This document shows positions 1 through 11,987 of a DNA stretch of 64,000 nt, in pieces (the first letter of the stretch is position 1; each line of letters opens with the position of its first letter). Source of the DNA: Gigaspora margarita. Lineage: Eukaryota; Glomeromycota; Glomeromycetes; Diversisporales; Gigasporaceae. A program made the position numbers and the translations under genes. Under the pieces are notes generated by a model. The model did no database searches. It had not been told where the DNA came from and saw only the letters and a program-made list of their open reading frames with translations. Location: the NCBI GenBank assembly GCA_009809945.1, contig WTPW01000149.1:449191-513190 (forward strand), in the 5' to 3' direction.

Positions 1-19
1 ACATTGCGGCAGGATTGCC

Positions 20-275
20 AAAAAAAAAAAACAAAAAAACTTTACTAATTTAATATATTTTTAGATGCTAAACAAGTTAAACAAGTTTACTTAGTGCATT
101 AATTAGAATTAATTAGTAAAATATCATGAATTTTAAGATTTTATAAAATTTTATTAATAAAATTCTATAAAATCTTATGATTCACAATATTTTACTAATT
201 AATTCTAACNTAATGCACTAANTAAACTTGTTNANNACCTANAAATANATTAANTTNGCANNNNTGTTTTTATTT
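20..275. repeat. Long AT-rich palindrome (foldback MITE)
   Basis: Two arms of about 100 bases (roughly 45-147 and 155-257) are reverse complements of each other around a centre near 151. Both include the words TTAGTGCATTA and TTAGAATTAATTAGTAAAATA. The right arm contains ambiguous bases, as expected if the hairpin sequenced badly. There is no coding potential. A foldback miniature element is the simplest reading; no target duplication could be fixed. Confidence 0.6.
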
Positions 276-384
276 TACTTNAAATTTGGAGAAAAAAATG
301 CTTAAATTTGACTTTTTGATCAAAAATCTAAAATTATGCATCTATTTTTAAAATTTCAAGTAAACTAAAAATAATTTTGCTATT

Positions 385-541
385 TGATGTATTTTTAGAT
401 GCTGAACATGTTTATTTTATGCATAAATTTAGAATTAATTAATAAAAATTGTGAATTATAAAATTTTATAAAATTTTATTAGTAAAATTCTATAAAATCT
501 TATGAATCACAAAATTCTACTAATTAATTCTAACTTCATGC
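385..541. repeat. Second, diverged copy of the same palindrome family
   Basis: The left part resembles the left arm of the 20-275 palindrome (TTTTTAGATGCT, AGAATTAATTA). The arms, about 418-480 and 481-541, pair with several mismatches. The rest of 1-940 is AT-rich with homopolymer runs and no gene that can be supported. Confidence 0.5.
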
Positions 542-940
542 AGGAGAGTTTGTACCATTAGAAAGAAAAATTTAAAAAGCATAAATATTTTTTATTCATA
601 GTGTGCAGCCTAGATATTTAAAAAAAACTGCATTTGATTATTGTAGATTTTGTGATTTACATCTAGTTCTAGTATATAGACAGTCTGATGTTTGGAGGGG
701 TCTTGTATATAGCAGTTTATGTTAACTTTCTTGGGAGGAATTTGCATGCTATATATATATGTAATTTTTTTCTAGTAAATTTTAAATTATTTTTTAAAAA
801 AAAAATACATTATATTTTAAAACTTTAGAAATGTTTGGATTGAATAAGCTGACTGGAAAAAGTTTATATTTATAGAAAAAAAGTTTCATACAGTTCATTA
901 TGGCCAGCCGTTACTGGGCATGTAAGCTACCAATAACTGC

Positions 941-1028
941 CTGAGACTTTGCAAGTACTAGAGTAAATGATCAGGTAACCCACACCGCTAGTGCAGATCA
1001 TTTACTCTGGTACTAGCAAAATCTCTGA
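941..1028. repeat. 88-bp hairpin element
   Basis: A stem of about 32 bp joins the left half (starting CTGAGACTTTGC) to the right half (ending CAAAATCTCTG), with a GC-richer loop of about 20 bases. It stands out from its AT-rich surroundings and is probably a small MITE. Confidence 0.55.
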
Positions 1029-1109
1029 TAAACAAATAAATTGCAGTTTTTGGTCACTATTCACCAGGGACATGGAAATAGTGTAATTAAACTATATTGT
1101 ACTAAATCA

Positions 1110-1275
1110 CATTAAAAAAATTGTGTATTAATTTATTCTCTAATTAAAAAAATTGCGTATTAATTTATTCTCTAATTAAAAATTGCATATCAATTTGCTA
1201 TTTGAGCACAATATTAAAAAATTATGTATTAATTTGTTAGTTGAGCGCAAGCACAGTATTTAAAAAATTGCAAGT
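1110..1275. repeat. Degenerate ~31-45-bp tandem repeat
   Basis: About five decayed units follow the theme AAAAAATTGCGTATTAATTT. The first two are nearly identical and later ones diverge. No coding content. Confidence 0.5.
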
Positions 1276-1410
1276 TTTTTTTTATGAGTAAAATTGCAAA
1301 AAACACAATCATTTTTAAATTTTAATCATCAGCAAATCGCATATATTACATATACCGCATGCCAGTGATGGTAAATGACCTGAAATGACCCAAATGACCC
1401 AAATGACAAA

Positions 1411-2173
1411 TACAGTCACACCCCCCTAAGTGCATGCTCTTGGGACCAGGTATAAGTGTGCACTTAGAGAGGGTATGCATTTATGGAATTAGCTTAGATA
1501 CCCAATCAAAAGTGAAGTCAGTCATGTGGTCAACACTTTAACGCCTTTTACCTGTTACCCAAAAATGAGCTACCTCATGATCATTAATAGTTGCTCATAG
1601 TAAAGTCCAAAGTTTATTATATAAATCGATTTTAATCGCTTAAGCAAACTTGTTCAGAAGACCAAAATATATATACTCTAAAATTTTCATCAATATTAGA
1701 GAACTTTTTATTATTTGGTTTTTAATTTTTATGCTCAATGAAAAATTAAAATTTTTTTTAAAAAATATATTCGTTGAACTTAAAAATTAAAAGTCAAATA
1801 ATAAAAAGTATTCCAATTTTGATAAAATTTCAGGATATATATATTTTGTTCGTCCAAACAAGTTTACTTAAACGATAATATTCGATTTGCATAGTAAAAT
1901 ATAGACTTTACTATGTAACAACTATTGGCGATTAACCAAAAATTGATTATATTCAAAAATAAGCTATAAAAAATCCAGTATTATTATTGGCTAGCTTTAA
2001 AATTAATCATGTGCATGCATTTACGGGGATGCATATATATATACAGAACCACAAAATCTTATGCATATGCAGAATATAGAGGGTGACTAAGTCCCAAGCT
2101 CGGGACCGAGCTATGGTTTGCATATAGGGAGGGTTTGCACTTAGGGTGTATGCACTTAGGGGGTGCGACTGTA
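1411..2173. mobile_element. TA-flanked 759-bp non-autonomous DNA element, copy 1
   Basis: The element proper is 1413-2171, bounded by TA dinucleotides at 1411-1412 and 2172-2173. Its ends are inverted: CAGTCACACCCCCCTAAGTG at the left and the complement of CAGTCGCACCCCCTAAGTGC at the right. TA target sites and CAGT termini fit the Tc1/mariner/pogo superfamily. No transposase frame is present. Flanking AAATGACC motifs on both sides (1370-1410 and 2174-2225) suggest it interrupted an older repeat. A second copy lies at 3648-4407 in the opposite orientation. Confidence 0.75.
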
Positions 2174-2359
2174 ACTAGTTATTGGGTTATTTTGAGGCTC
2201 AAATGACCTAGAAGGTCATTTAACATATGTTAGTTAATATTCTAATGCTCTTTAGCCAATTAGAATTGGCTGCCAAACAAAATTAAAACATAATCAATAA
2301 TTGTAGCTATAAGTCAATTAATATTTATGTCTTAACAGTTAAGTAAAACTGTTCAAAAT

Positions 2360-3234
2360 AATTAATTGCATATTTGTGTGGCGCCTTAGAGAAGTTGTCA
2401 AGGTGTTACCCCCCAAGTGGCAGGTTGATAGTTCAAATCCCACTGTTGACGCTTTGGACAATAGGCCTGTGTTCGGTAACTGTGTGGCTCATATCGGTTG
2501 GGTTGTAAAACCTGTTACCTTGGTTCCACTATCTCGAATGGGAGCTTCAGCGTAATGGTATTAATGTTACACTGCAAATCCAGAAAACCAGAGAAATGGA
2601 AACCCGTTTGGCAAGTCCCGGATTAGGAGGTAATAGTGATGATCTATGATGGCACTACCGGAAGAGGTGGGTGGCCAGGATCGGAATGAACCTAATAAGG
2701 GCAGGTGGCTTATGTCGCTAAATCCAAGTTCAGAAGTGGAATGGGACACAGAAAAACTATGGTAGGCAGTTGGTACAAGGGTAAAGTAGCCCTAAGGTCA
2801 CATTATTTAAAGGGGTTGGGGCCCTATAATATCTACATATATGNAGTGCATCGGGTAGTAATAGGAGGATNGTGAACCAGAGGGTTTAAATAGGCAACTT
2901 CCGTAGTCGGGTTGTAGGTATGGCAGCTAGTGTAGAACCTTCAGGCGGACTACTTAAATTAGGCACCAAAAGTGCGTGTGTGGCTAGTTGTATCCTCATT
3001 CATGTAACAAATATTACGTCTCTATAACTCATAATAAAATCTGGCCATAGTACCCGGCCTCTAAACATTTAAAAAAAAAAAATAAAAAAAAAAATAAAAA
3101 AAAAAATAAAAAAAAAAATAAAAAAAAAAATAAAAAAAAAAATAAAAAAAAAAATAAAAAAAAAAATAAAAAAAAAAATAAAAAAAAAAATAAAAAAAAA
3201 AATAAAAAAAAACATAAAAATTAATTGCATATTT
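2360..3234 (+). mobile_element. SINE-like retroposon with tRNA-like head and A-rich tail
   Basis: A 16-base direct repeat, AATTAATTGCATATTT, flanks the element at 2360-2375 and 3219-3234, the signature of target-primed reverse transcription. The body starts at 2376. It carries a possible Pol III A box (TAGAGAAGTTG, 2387-2397) and a B box (GTTCAAATCCC, 2431-2441) at tRNA-like spacing. GC-richer unique sequence follows to about 3069, then a tail of about fourteen A-rich units of ten As and a T. The acceptor-stem pairing is degenerate, so it is tRNA-derived rather than a tRNA gene. At about 840 bp it is long for a SINE. A LINE 3' end with a fortuitous B box is the alternative. Confidence 0.65.
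3070..3218 (+). repeat. (A10T)n tail array
   Basis: About fourteen near-identical 11-bp units of ten As and one T form the 3' tail of the retroposon. The regularity suggests slippage after insertion. Confidence 0.85.
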
Positions 3235-3645
3235 CGAACACCTTACTTAAGACATAAATATTAATTGACTTAGTAAAATTTGGGACTTAATCTATAGCTA
3301 AGATTATCGATAAGGAAAGCAATAAAGTTTGTTAACTTTTTATATGAGCAATTCCAATAAAATCCTTTTATATGACCAATAAACTAAATGAACTTAATAA
3401 TATAAATGAACTTGTTATGATTTAATAGCTTGGAGACATTTAAATTTTGATCAAACGATCGAGTTATTTACTATTCCTAGTGTAACAGTTGAATTAGAAG
3501 GGTGGTAAAACAATATATACAATAGTACCAATTTAAATTCCAACTGAGAGAAGCACAGTGTGTTAATAAAACAAAATGATACTAGATGATAAGGGATGAT
3601 GGGTATAATGATAATATGAAATATCGATAATGATGTATTTAAAAG

Positions 3646-4409
3646 TACAGTCGCACTCCCCTAAGTGCACACCCCCTAAGTACAAACCCTCCCTATATGC
3701 AAACCATAGCTCGGTCCTGAGCTTGGGACTTAGTCACCCTTTATATTCTGCATATGCATGAGATTTTGTGGTTCCATATATATATATGCATCCTCATAAA
3801 TGCATGCACATGATTAATTTTAAAGCTAGCCAATAATAATACTGGATTTTTTATAGCTTATTTTCGAATATAATCAATTTTTGGTTAATCGCCAATAGTT
3901 GTTACATAGTAAAGTCTATATTTTACTATGCAAATCGAATATTACCATTTAAGTAAACTTGTTTGGACGAACAAAATACATATGTCCTGAAATTTTATCA
4001 AAATTGGAATACTTTTTATTATTTGACTTTTAATTTTTAAGTTCAACGAATATATTTTTTAAAAAAAATTTTAATTTTTCGTTGAACATAAAAATTAAAA
4101 ATCAAATAATAAAAAGTTCTCTAATATTGATGAAAATTTTAGAGTATATGTATTTTGGTCTTTCAAACAAGTTTGCTTAAGCAATTAAAATCGATTTACA
4201 TAATAAACTTTGGACTTTACTATGTAGCAATTATTAATGATCATGAGGCAGCTCATTTTTGGGTAACAGGTAAAAGGCATTAAAGTATTGATCACATGAT
4301 TGACTTCACTTTTGATTGGCTATCTAAGCTAATTCCATAAATGCATACCCTCTCTAAGTGCACACTTATACCTGGTCCCAAGAGCATGCACTTAGGGGAT
4401 GCGACTGTA
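3646..4409. mobile_element. TA-flanked 760-bp non-autonomous DNA element, copy 2
   Basis: The element proper is 3648-4407, with TA at 3646-3647 and 4408-4409. Termini and interior are the reverse complement of copy 1 (1413-2171) with scattered substitutions. No open frame of note. The two copies stand in inverted orientation about 1.5 kb apart with the SINE-like element between them. The interval 3235-3645 holds AT-rich DNA in which nothing else is recognised. Confidence 0.75.
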
Positions 4410-4889
4410 TCTATTATTTGGTTAATGATTAAGTATAATTGGGATAATCACGACGCGGAAGATTTATACGAAGTTTGAAAAGGGTCAGAATCACTGGGTA
4501 CTTTAAAAGACTTAACAAAACTCATCACACAGAATTTTGTTATAATAAGCCAATATGATGTTACAAGTCAATTCAAACCGTCGAATTGGGTCTTGCAAGG
4601 TTTATTAAGGTTAAAGTCGAATTCAATAGATAAGGGTTTTACTTTTATTATTATCATGCATTTTATATTGAATGTCAAACTTATTTTTATTTGATTGAAT
4701 TCGAAGGTCTTAAATACATTTTGAGAGTTACCACATATTCACAGAAATTTCACTTATACACGAGTAGCGGAAGTATTTGCAGGCTAGGGTATTCACATAT
4801 TCGCATTAATTAGCGCATAGCTACCAAACCATATTTATTGTATACATGATTTTAAAAATATTTACAGCAAATAAAAATATAATAAAAAT

Positions 4890-5345
4890 AATAATTGGAG
4901 GTCATTTGCCTTTTTTCAAATGACTAGTTCATTTCAGACTAAAATACATAATAAAACTGGGGTCATTTGAGGTTATTTGAGATTATTTAAAGGTCATTTA
5001 AAGGTCATTTGAAGGTCACTTACCATCTCTGTTCCTAGGTGGGGCCAAGCATATAAACTTATATTGGGCTTGGCCTGAGTCTACAATACCTAGCCCAATC
5101 TAGTATGCATTATCATTATGCAGTTAAACTTGATCAATCTATGCAGAAAATATTAGATATGGGTTACAAACTCTATATGCTAATAACTAAATGACCCTCA
5201 AATAACCTTAGTCATTTCTAAATAACCATGGTCATGTTGGTCATAAGTCATTTCTAAATGATCCAAAATTGAGATAATCCAGTCATTTCAGGGTCATTTG
5301 AGGTCATTTGAAAAATTTGCAAATAACCAGGCCATTTACCATTAT
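4890..5345. repeat. AAATGACC/GGTCATTT motif block
   Basis: Many copies of AAATGACC and its complement GGTCATTT occur on both sides of a GC-richer core (5030-5110) that contains a GGCCAAGC/GCTTGGCC hairpin at 5043-5075. Ends read like TGGTAAATGACC in inverted form, and the same words flank the 1413-2171 element. This is probably a foldback element with internally repeated arms. The rest of 4410-5860 is AT-rich with no gene seen. Confidence 0.45.
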
Positions 5346-5904
5346 TGCCATATGCATAATTTGCAAATTCTTATTGTGTTCCTGCTACGCACCCAATAAT
5401 TATATAATACTATTTATACTTTTATAGCTGTCTTTATTTAAATATTAAAAATGATATTTAAAATAAAAATTTATTAATTTTAATATTTTAGTCATATTAA
5501 TAACATCCCACAATGTAATAAATCTATTAATCAGTTTATATAACTTGGATTTTTTTTAAAAAAAAGAATTCCACCACCAATGACTAAGGTTTATTTTTGA
5601 CGCATAAAATCGAATTTCCCTAAAATAAATTTTGAACTAAAAGATGCTTCGTCAAAATTTTATAGTATACCATATAAACTTTAGCGTATGATTGCCTGCA
5701 AACTTTGATAATGAATAGCTTATTTAATCCTTATTTTAATTGTGTATTTATAGTAATAACTAAATCTGAATATTCTACTCATACCTGATAATGATAAATC
5801 CATCTTCAATCCCATTTTTAAAATTTATCTTCCAAAAGTTTCTTCTCGATAATGCTCGTTTTTATCAATGATTTAGTTTTTTAGAAAGTGAATTAATAAT
5901 TAGT

Positions 5905-6290
5905 GCGATTTTCTTGCAAAATGCATCTGCTAATAAGCTTATAATGAAAGATTCACGTGTTCTTGCAAAGTGCATTCGCACCTGATCCAAGTTTATTATG
6001 CCCAAGATCAACAAAGTTAGCGCAGTGTTCTTCAAAGTGCATCTACTAATAATTTTCATCTGATCCAAGTTTAATATATTCAAGATTCAGAGAGGTTAGT
6101 GTAGTGTTCTTACAAAGTGCATCCACTAATAATTTCTCCCCTTCTGGTCTAAAGTTTATTACTTTTGAGATTCAGAAGAGTCAAGTAGTTCAAGGTGTAT
6201 CCATTAACAATTTCCCTCCAAATTATTACATTTAAATTCAGAGAAGTTGGCATGGTATTCTGGTAAAGTGCCTTGTTTAATTTGTTTAAA
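5905..6290. repeat. Degenerate ~85-95-bp tandem repeat
   Basis: About four units repeat the words GTGTTCTT.CAAAGTGCAT, CTAATAATTT, CCAAGTTTA and AAGATTCAGAGAGGTTAG. The interval 6291-7570 downstream is AT-rich with TA runs (6985-7025) and no supportable gene. Confidence 0.55.
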
Positions 6291-7571
6291 TTTTAATCCT
6301 CTAATAAAAATTTCAAGTTGAATTGAATTCAATTCAGATTACATACAAATTGTTCTACTAATCCAAGTGGTGCGAAGGATACACAACATACTTTACTGTT
6401 GAAAGTAAACAGAATCTCCTTTTGAATATGCTTAATCATACAGAGCATATTAAAAAACAAAATTTATTGAATTAGTATCTGTGGTGTAGGAATTAAATAT
6501 TTACATTCAAATAAATGCTATTAAACACTGTCTACGGATTTAGACAAGGAATAAAAAAATGTTGTTTAATACCCACAAAACAGCAATATAAAATGCATTT
6601 AATGAATTCAGCCCTGAGGTCTTTAAAGAATGGGCTTGTGAATATTAGGCTCTATAATGCCTTTTTTTAAAAAAAAAAAGAGCAAGCAGGATAATAATTT
6701 GATATGAAGAATTGAAACAAAAGGCCAACTTTGTGTTCATAATATTTTTCAGTTTATATTTTACCTTGGTCTAAACTAGAACATATAAAAGTACTTATTT
6801 TTGTGTTTCACTAAATTTAATCCATAATGCAGTTTCCATTTAATGAACCTTTGAAAATCATGATTAAAAAAGGCAAATTGTTACACTTTACTATCAAAAA
6901 ATTAACAATCATATAGATGTCGATCACTAAAATTATATAATAAAAAATTTATTTCCATGATCTGTGTGACAAATCGGGTGACTGATATATATTATATATA
7001 TATATTATATATACAGTATATATATTTAACATACTAGAAAAAAACAAAAAAAAATTGAATCATTTAAAAAACAACTTAAATTCTAGTAAAGTTCTTTTGG
7101 TGTTATATGCCCACTTCCATCTATAGTTATGCTTCTACTTTTCAATTTTTTAGATTTTGCATTTTTTCTCTAGTACTAGGTTATCAGGAGCTGACAGCTG
7201 TCCGAAGCAATAATATATATACTGTAGTATATAGTCTATTATATAAACAATAAGTATGAACCCAATATTGGTTCAAAACCCCAATTTTTGGTTTAATTAA
7301 CCCAACTTGAGTAGGTTACCAAAATAATACTATATAACATTACATGACATTAGTGGCGTGTAACCAAAAATTATTTTTGCAAAAACAATGCACTGGGCCT
7401 TTGTTTAACATATACGCATATGCTGTATAACCAGTATATGTACTGTGATTGGATGTTGCTAACAGATATTGCATGGTTTGGCATAGAAGTAGAGTGTCCT
7501 CCGCTACGCTTCGGACAAAATAATGAATTAATAATCAATAATCATTAAATAATATGACGAAAGTCAAAAGA

Positions 7572-7764
7572 ACTACAGCAGAACCCCGAAATATACATAG
7601 ATAGGTCAGGTACTAGTTTGTTTATTTTTGAAGATTTTTATACAGATCTTTTCTATTTTAGTAATTTTTTGCTTATTTTTGAGGTTTTTTGCAGATCATT
7701 CCATCTTTAGTAATTTTATAATTAACTGACCTATCTATATATATTTCAGGGTCCTACTACAGCA
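7572..7764. mobile_element. 175-bp MITE with 9-bp target duplication (MULE-like)
   Basis: The element proper, 7581-7755, has inverted ends of about 28 bp sharing GAAATATA, ATAGATAGGTCAG. It is flanked by the direct repeat ACTACAGCA at 7572-7580 and 7756-7764. A 9-bp target duplication is typical of Mutator-like elements. There is no coding capacity. Confidence 0.65.
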
Positions 7765-7949
7765 AAGCAAACTCAGCCCCCTGACCAATACAAAATTTAC
7801 GTGATTTGCCACACATAGATCAATTTGCACTATATTTATTTACCAATAGCAATTTAGATATGATCTGAATATATTGATTGTATAACATTCAGTAACTGTT
7901 ATATTTAGCAGGTAATAAGGTCACAATATTATCATTTTACATGACTAAT

Positions 7950-8345
7950 AAAAGCTTTAAAGTTAATGCACTAGCTATGGCCCAGAGGGTCCATATTGTT
8001 GTATTATATTCAATACAGTACATCTAATGATGGAAAGAAATGCTTTAAATCTAATGCACCAGCTTTGGCTCCAGAGGGGGCCCAAAATGGAACATCTAAT
8101 GATAGAAAGAAAATGCTTTAAATTTAATGCATCAACTTTGACCAATTTGATGCATTCAGAATGAAACACCTAATGTCAGAAAGGAAATGCTAGAAATTTA
8201 ATACACCAGCTTTGGCCCTGAAAGGGCCAAATTTGGTTCATTAAATTCAAGATGGAACACCTAATAACTAAAGCAAATACTTTAAATCTAATGCACTAGC
8301 TTTGCCCGGAAGGGCCCAAATTGGTGAATTAAATTTAAGATACTT
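7950..8345. repeat. ~80-90-bp tandem repeat, about five units
   Basis: Units share AATGCTTTAAATCTAATGCA, CAGCTTTGGC, AGGGCCCAAA and GGAACACCTAATGA with point changes and small indels. Short open frames across it only read through the repeat. Downstream, 8346-9390 is AT-rich without recognisable content. Confidence 0.7.
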
Positions 8346-9392
8346 TATAATAGAAAAGCTTAAGAAAAATTTTCTTTCTAAAATAAAAATAAGAATAAAA
8401 CAAATAAATCTATTACCTTTAGCATATGGGTAGTGAAGCCATTCGCATAATCATGTTCTAGTTATACTTAATAAAACTATTTTGAGTGAAAAAATAGCTA
8501 AAAAAAAAAAGTCAATCAAATGTTTTACTAATTGGAAAGCATTTATATAATGGTCTAAAGTTTAAGAATAAGTGCAAGCACAAGAAAAATGCAAGCGCAA
8601 GTGCAAGAACAAGAACAAAATGATACTAATAAAAAATAGTAAATATTTTAGCAAATACTAGAAAAAATTACATTCTACTAAAAATCTAATTATTAATACT
8701 AATTTTCTCTGTGGTTCTTATAGTTGTAGTTTTATATCAACCCATCACACAATAATATCATGGTTATATCTAAAATGTGATCAATGTGCTAAAACTAATG
8801 TAGCAACATGTTCAAGTAATTATGTTTTAACGCTTATACAGCCCATGATCAAAATGTTAAGACTAAAATATGTATTGATGAGCAAGTTATTATCAAGAAT
8901 ATCATTCTACCATCTTGCCAAATCAAACATGATCAAAGCTTCTAAATATTCATCAAAACAATTCTAAGAAACATATAAAATTTAAACTCCCAAAAACAAT
9001 AATTTTGAACGATTATAATAATACCATTCAAATGAATGTTCAAAAACTGAAACCATAGATAACTCAATTAATTCTAACAATTCTGATCAAAAAAATAAAA
9101 TACCCTTATCTAAAAAAAAAACAGAAAATACTATATCTAATCAAAATAAAATAAAAAATGATCAAATCAAACTATATGGATCCTAAACAATCATCTTTAG
9201 TAATAGATTTAGCTAATTCGATGTTGAATAAATATAATTATTTTATCATTTAAAATTTTATTTCTTAAATATTTTTTTTTCCTATTGTAATTTGTATTAT
9301 TTTCTTGATAAATTCTCTTTAATATTTTTTTTTTAAAAAAATATTTATAATATTGTACTATTTATTTTAAAAATTGTATGTATATATAAAGA

Positions 9393-9534
9393 CCCCACAG
9401 CAAAAAGAGGCAGTAGAAAAAAATTTTGATTCTGTAATTTTATAAAAATTATGGTCTATTATTCTAATTCTTTGAGAAATTGCATTTTTTTGTAAAAAAA
9501 TTTTTTTGGCCCACTGCCTCTTTTTGCTATGGGG
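9393..9534. mobile_element. 142-bp foldback MITE
   Basis: The inverted ends CCCCACAGCAAAAAGAGGCA and TGCCTCTTTTTGCTATGGGG pair with one mismatch over about 22 bp. The interior is T/A-rich. The target duplication was not resolved. The DNA from here to 10,085 contains no supportable gene. Confidence 0.6.
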
Positions 9535-10088
9535 ATTCCCATATGCTAAAATCAAATTAAAATATAAATAATTTCCTAAATACTGTTAATTCTCAAACAA
9601 CACCCTAATTTATACTTAAACTCAATTCTTTCTTATAAAATTTGATCAATAACTAAAAAAAATTTATACTAACTAAACATGTTGCGTAAGCAATGTGAGT
9701 TATGCTATTTATAATAAATAGTATAGACTATTAAAATGAAAACATATAATTATCCACTACTATCAAAATACACTAATGAAATGCTAGATCAACATCCTAT
9801 TTACATTTGCTTTGACTATTTGTTAACTATATATCTTCATTCCTGGTTTCTAGCATGTCTATGTCACGCAGCTACTTTATTTCTTATAGTCTGACTATGG
9901 TTTTTGGATATATTTTTTTGCTTAAATAAGTTAGTAAGATTAGAAATCACTGCAATTGGAGCAAACAGAAGCAAATTTGAAAATTTTATTTTCATAAACT
10001 TAAGTATACCATTTTACTGTGTTAATAACTATAAAGATACTAGTAAAAAAAATTTATATAGTAAATTAAAAATATATGATAAATATAT

Positions 10089-10330
10089 GGGGGAGGTCAA
10101 TAAAAAACAGGCAAATATTTTCCAAGTAAAAGTTTTTTAAACTTTAGATTGAAATATCTTAACAATTATCAAACCAAATCTAATAAACCTTTTTTTATTC
10201 TAAATTTATATAGTTATGGAATTAAATAAAATTTTTTTATTAAATTTGATTTGATAATTACTAAGATATTTTAATTAAAATTTTAAAAAAACATTATTAA
10301 AATAATTTGCCTGTTTTTTATTGATTTCCC
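10089..10330. mobile_element. 242-bp foldback MITE
   Basis: Inverted ends share TCAATAAAAAACAGGCAAAT, and the interior arms (ATCTTAACAATTATCAAA and its complement) keep pairing, so the whole element folds back. TATAT occurs at both borders. A 78-codon open frame from 9904 runs into it and is not credible as a gene. Confidence 0.6.
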
Positions 10331-10499
10331 TATATAGTCTGCCATTTTGAACTATACTATTAATCATACATTATATACAGTTTACAATTAATAATCAGTT
10401 GTATTCGATTTGCATCATAAAGCATAATCTACATGTGGGTTATATATAACAATCTTAACTCCTTCCAAAAATGAATAAATAAAGATCATTAATCCTACC

Positions 10500-11790
10500 A
10501 AAAAAGAATTTTGAAAAAATCAGCATAGTGGAGAAATAGTATTGTTCAACTTTTTTGATGTTCGCATTTCATATTGCACATTCCATGTGATTGTACTAGT
10601 ATATCAGTAAATTTAAGATCTATTTTTGTATTTGTAATATAGTCAAATTAAGAGAAAAACTATAAATACAAAATTTTTTTCTTATAAATAGAAAAGTTGT
10701 TCATAGCAGAGCAAAACAAAGTGCTAGAATCAAAAATAATATCATGATCAAGAAGGATCATTATCAAGATAGAGATCTTATTACTAAACCTAAAAATAAT
10801 AACAATTCAACCAAAGAGAACAATTTGCTAACTTGAAATAGTTAAGCCATATAGCACAAATATGAAAGAGATTTTTGTAAGAGATAACTATAAAAAACTT
10901 GATCAGTGATTATTATTATATAGGGTCTTTATCTTGAAAATGACTCTATAGTACTAGAAATTTTTTTTGATAAACAGTAAATTAAAATTGTATAACCAAA
11001 ACAACCCAAATTTGATTTTCTGAGCATAGTAGAAGTTCATTTTGTTTGGTTGTTAAAATACCCAAAAAAAAATATAGACTATTTTCTAGATAAAGTATTA
11101 GATATGCCAGGATGAAATTTTATTACTCATGAAACTTTCAAAAGATTAGTCAATGCTTTTTAAAGACATGTATTATAGTCATACAATACATTAATTTGGG
11201 TTTATAACTATTTATATTTCAAATATATACAATATTATTTTATTTTACAATAAGTATACTATTTATTTACAAGAAATACTTTAAGTTTTGTGACACAATC
11301 TGCTGAATAAAACAACATACATGAACATTTTCTAAACACTACTACTATAAAATGTATTTATAAACTACTCATAACCTGAATATAATAAAAAGGTAGAGGT
11401 TGGAATATTAGTTTCAAATCCATACTTATAGAAAACAAAGTAGAACTACATAGTTGAGACAAATTTTGCAACTTTTACTTACTAATTACTTAGGTTGTCA
11501 AACAACTTTCTGATCTTTCAAAACCTTCACTTCTCATTTAGTTTCTCAATCTTTTGCATCCTATTGCATCAGTTGTTAAAAAACAGTAGATTTAAAGGTA
11601 AAAACAATATGTTAAGTTATTGTAATATTTAGGTACTACAAAACAAATTTTTTATATGCTATAACAATATTTACTTATTAAAAGTACTTTAAAAATTACA
11701 ATTGACAATATAAAAAAAAGATCTTCACCTCAACCAATCAAAATGAACTTCCACTATGCTGATTTTTTCTGCTAATTTTATTGCAAAATT
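10500..11790. repeat. AT-rich block bounded by an inverted repeat
   Basis: AAAATCAGCATAGTGGA near 10,515-10,533 recurs inverted near 11,750-11,775, and a related word (GCATAGTAGAAGTTCATTTT) occurs at about 11,022-11,042. It may be the remains of a larger DNA element. No conserved transposase motif could be read in any frame, so I make no functional call. Confidence 0.3.
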
Positions 11791-11987
11791 TTTTATTATT
11801 GGATAACAATTAAAATTGTATAACGATGTCCCATACAAAATTGATAGTAAAATATTTATCGGCTATGTCGACATTCTTTTTTTAGATATTCAAACCCATT
11901 TACCATCAAATTTCCGGAATTTCATAACTCATTATAATATTAAGGCACTTCTGAATTGTGTGACAGGTTATGCATGTTGCCGATCAC

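Noticed and set aside
2380..2455. Possible true tRNA gene
   Set aside because: The B box and a weak A box are present but the acceptor and T stems do not pair well; it is better explained as the head of a SINE-like element.
9904..10140. 78-codon plus-strand open frame
   Set aside because: Its last third runs through the inverted end of the 10,089-10,330 MITE and no domain is visible.
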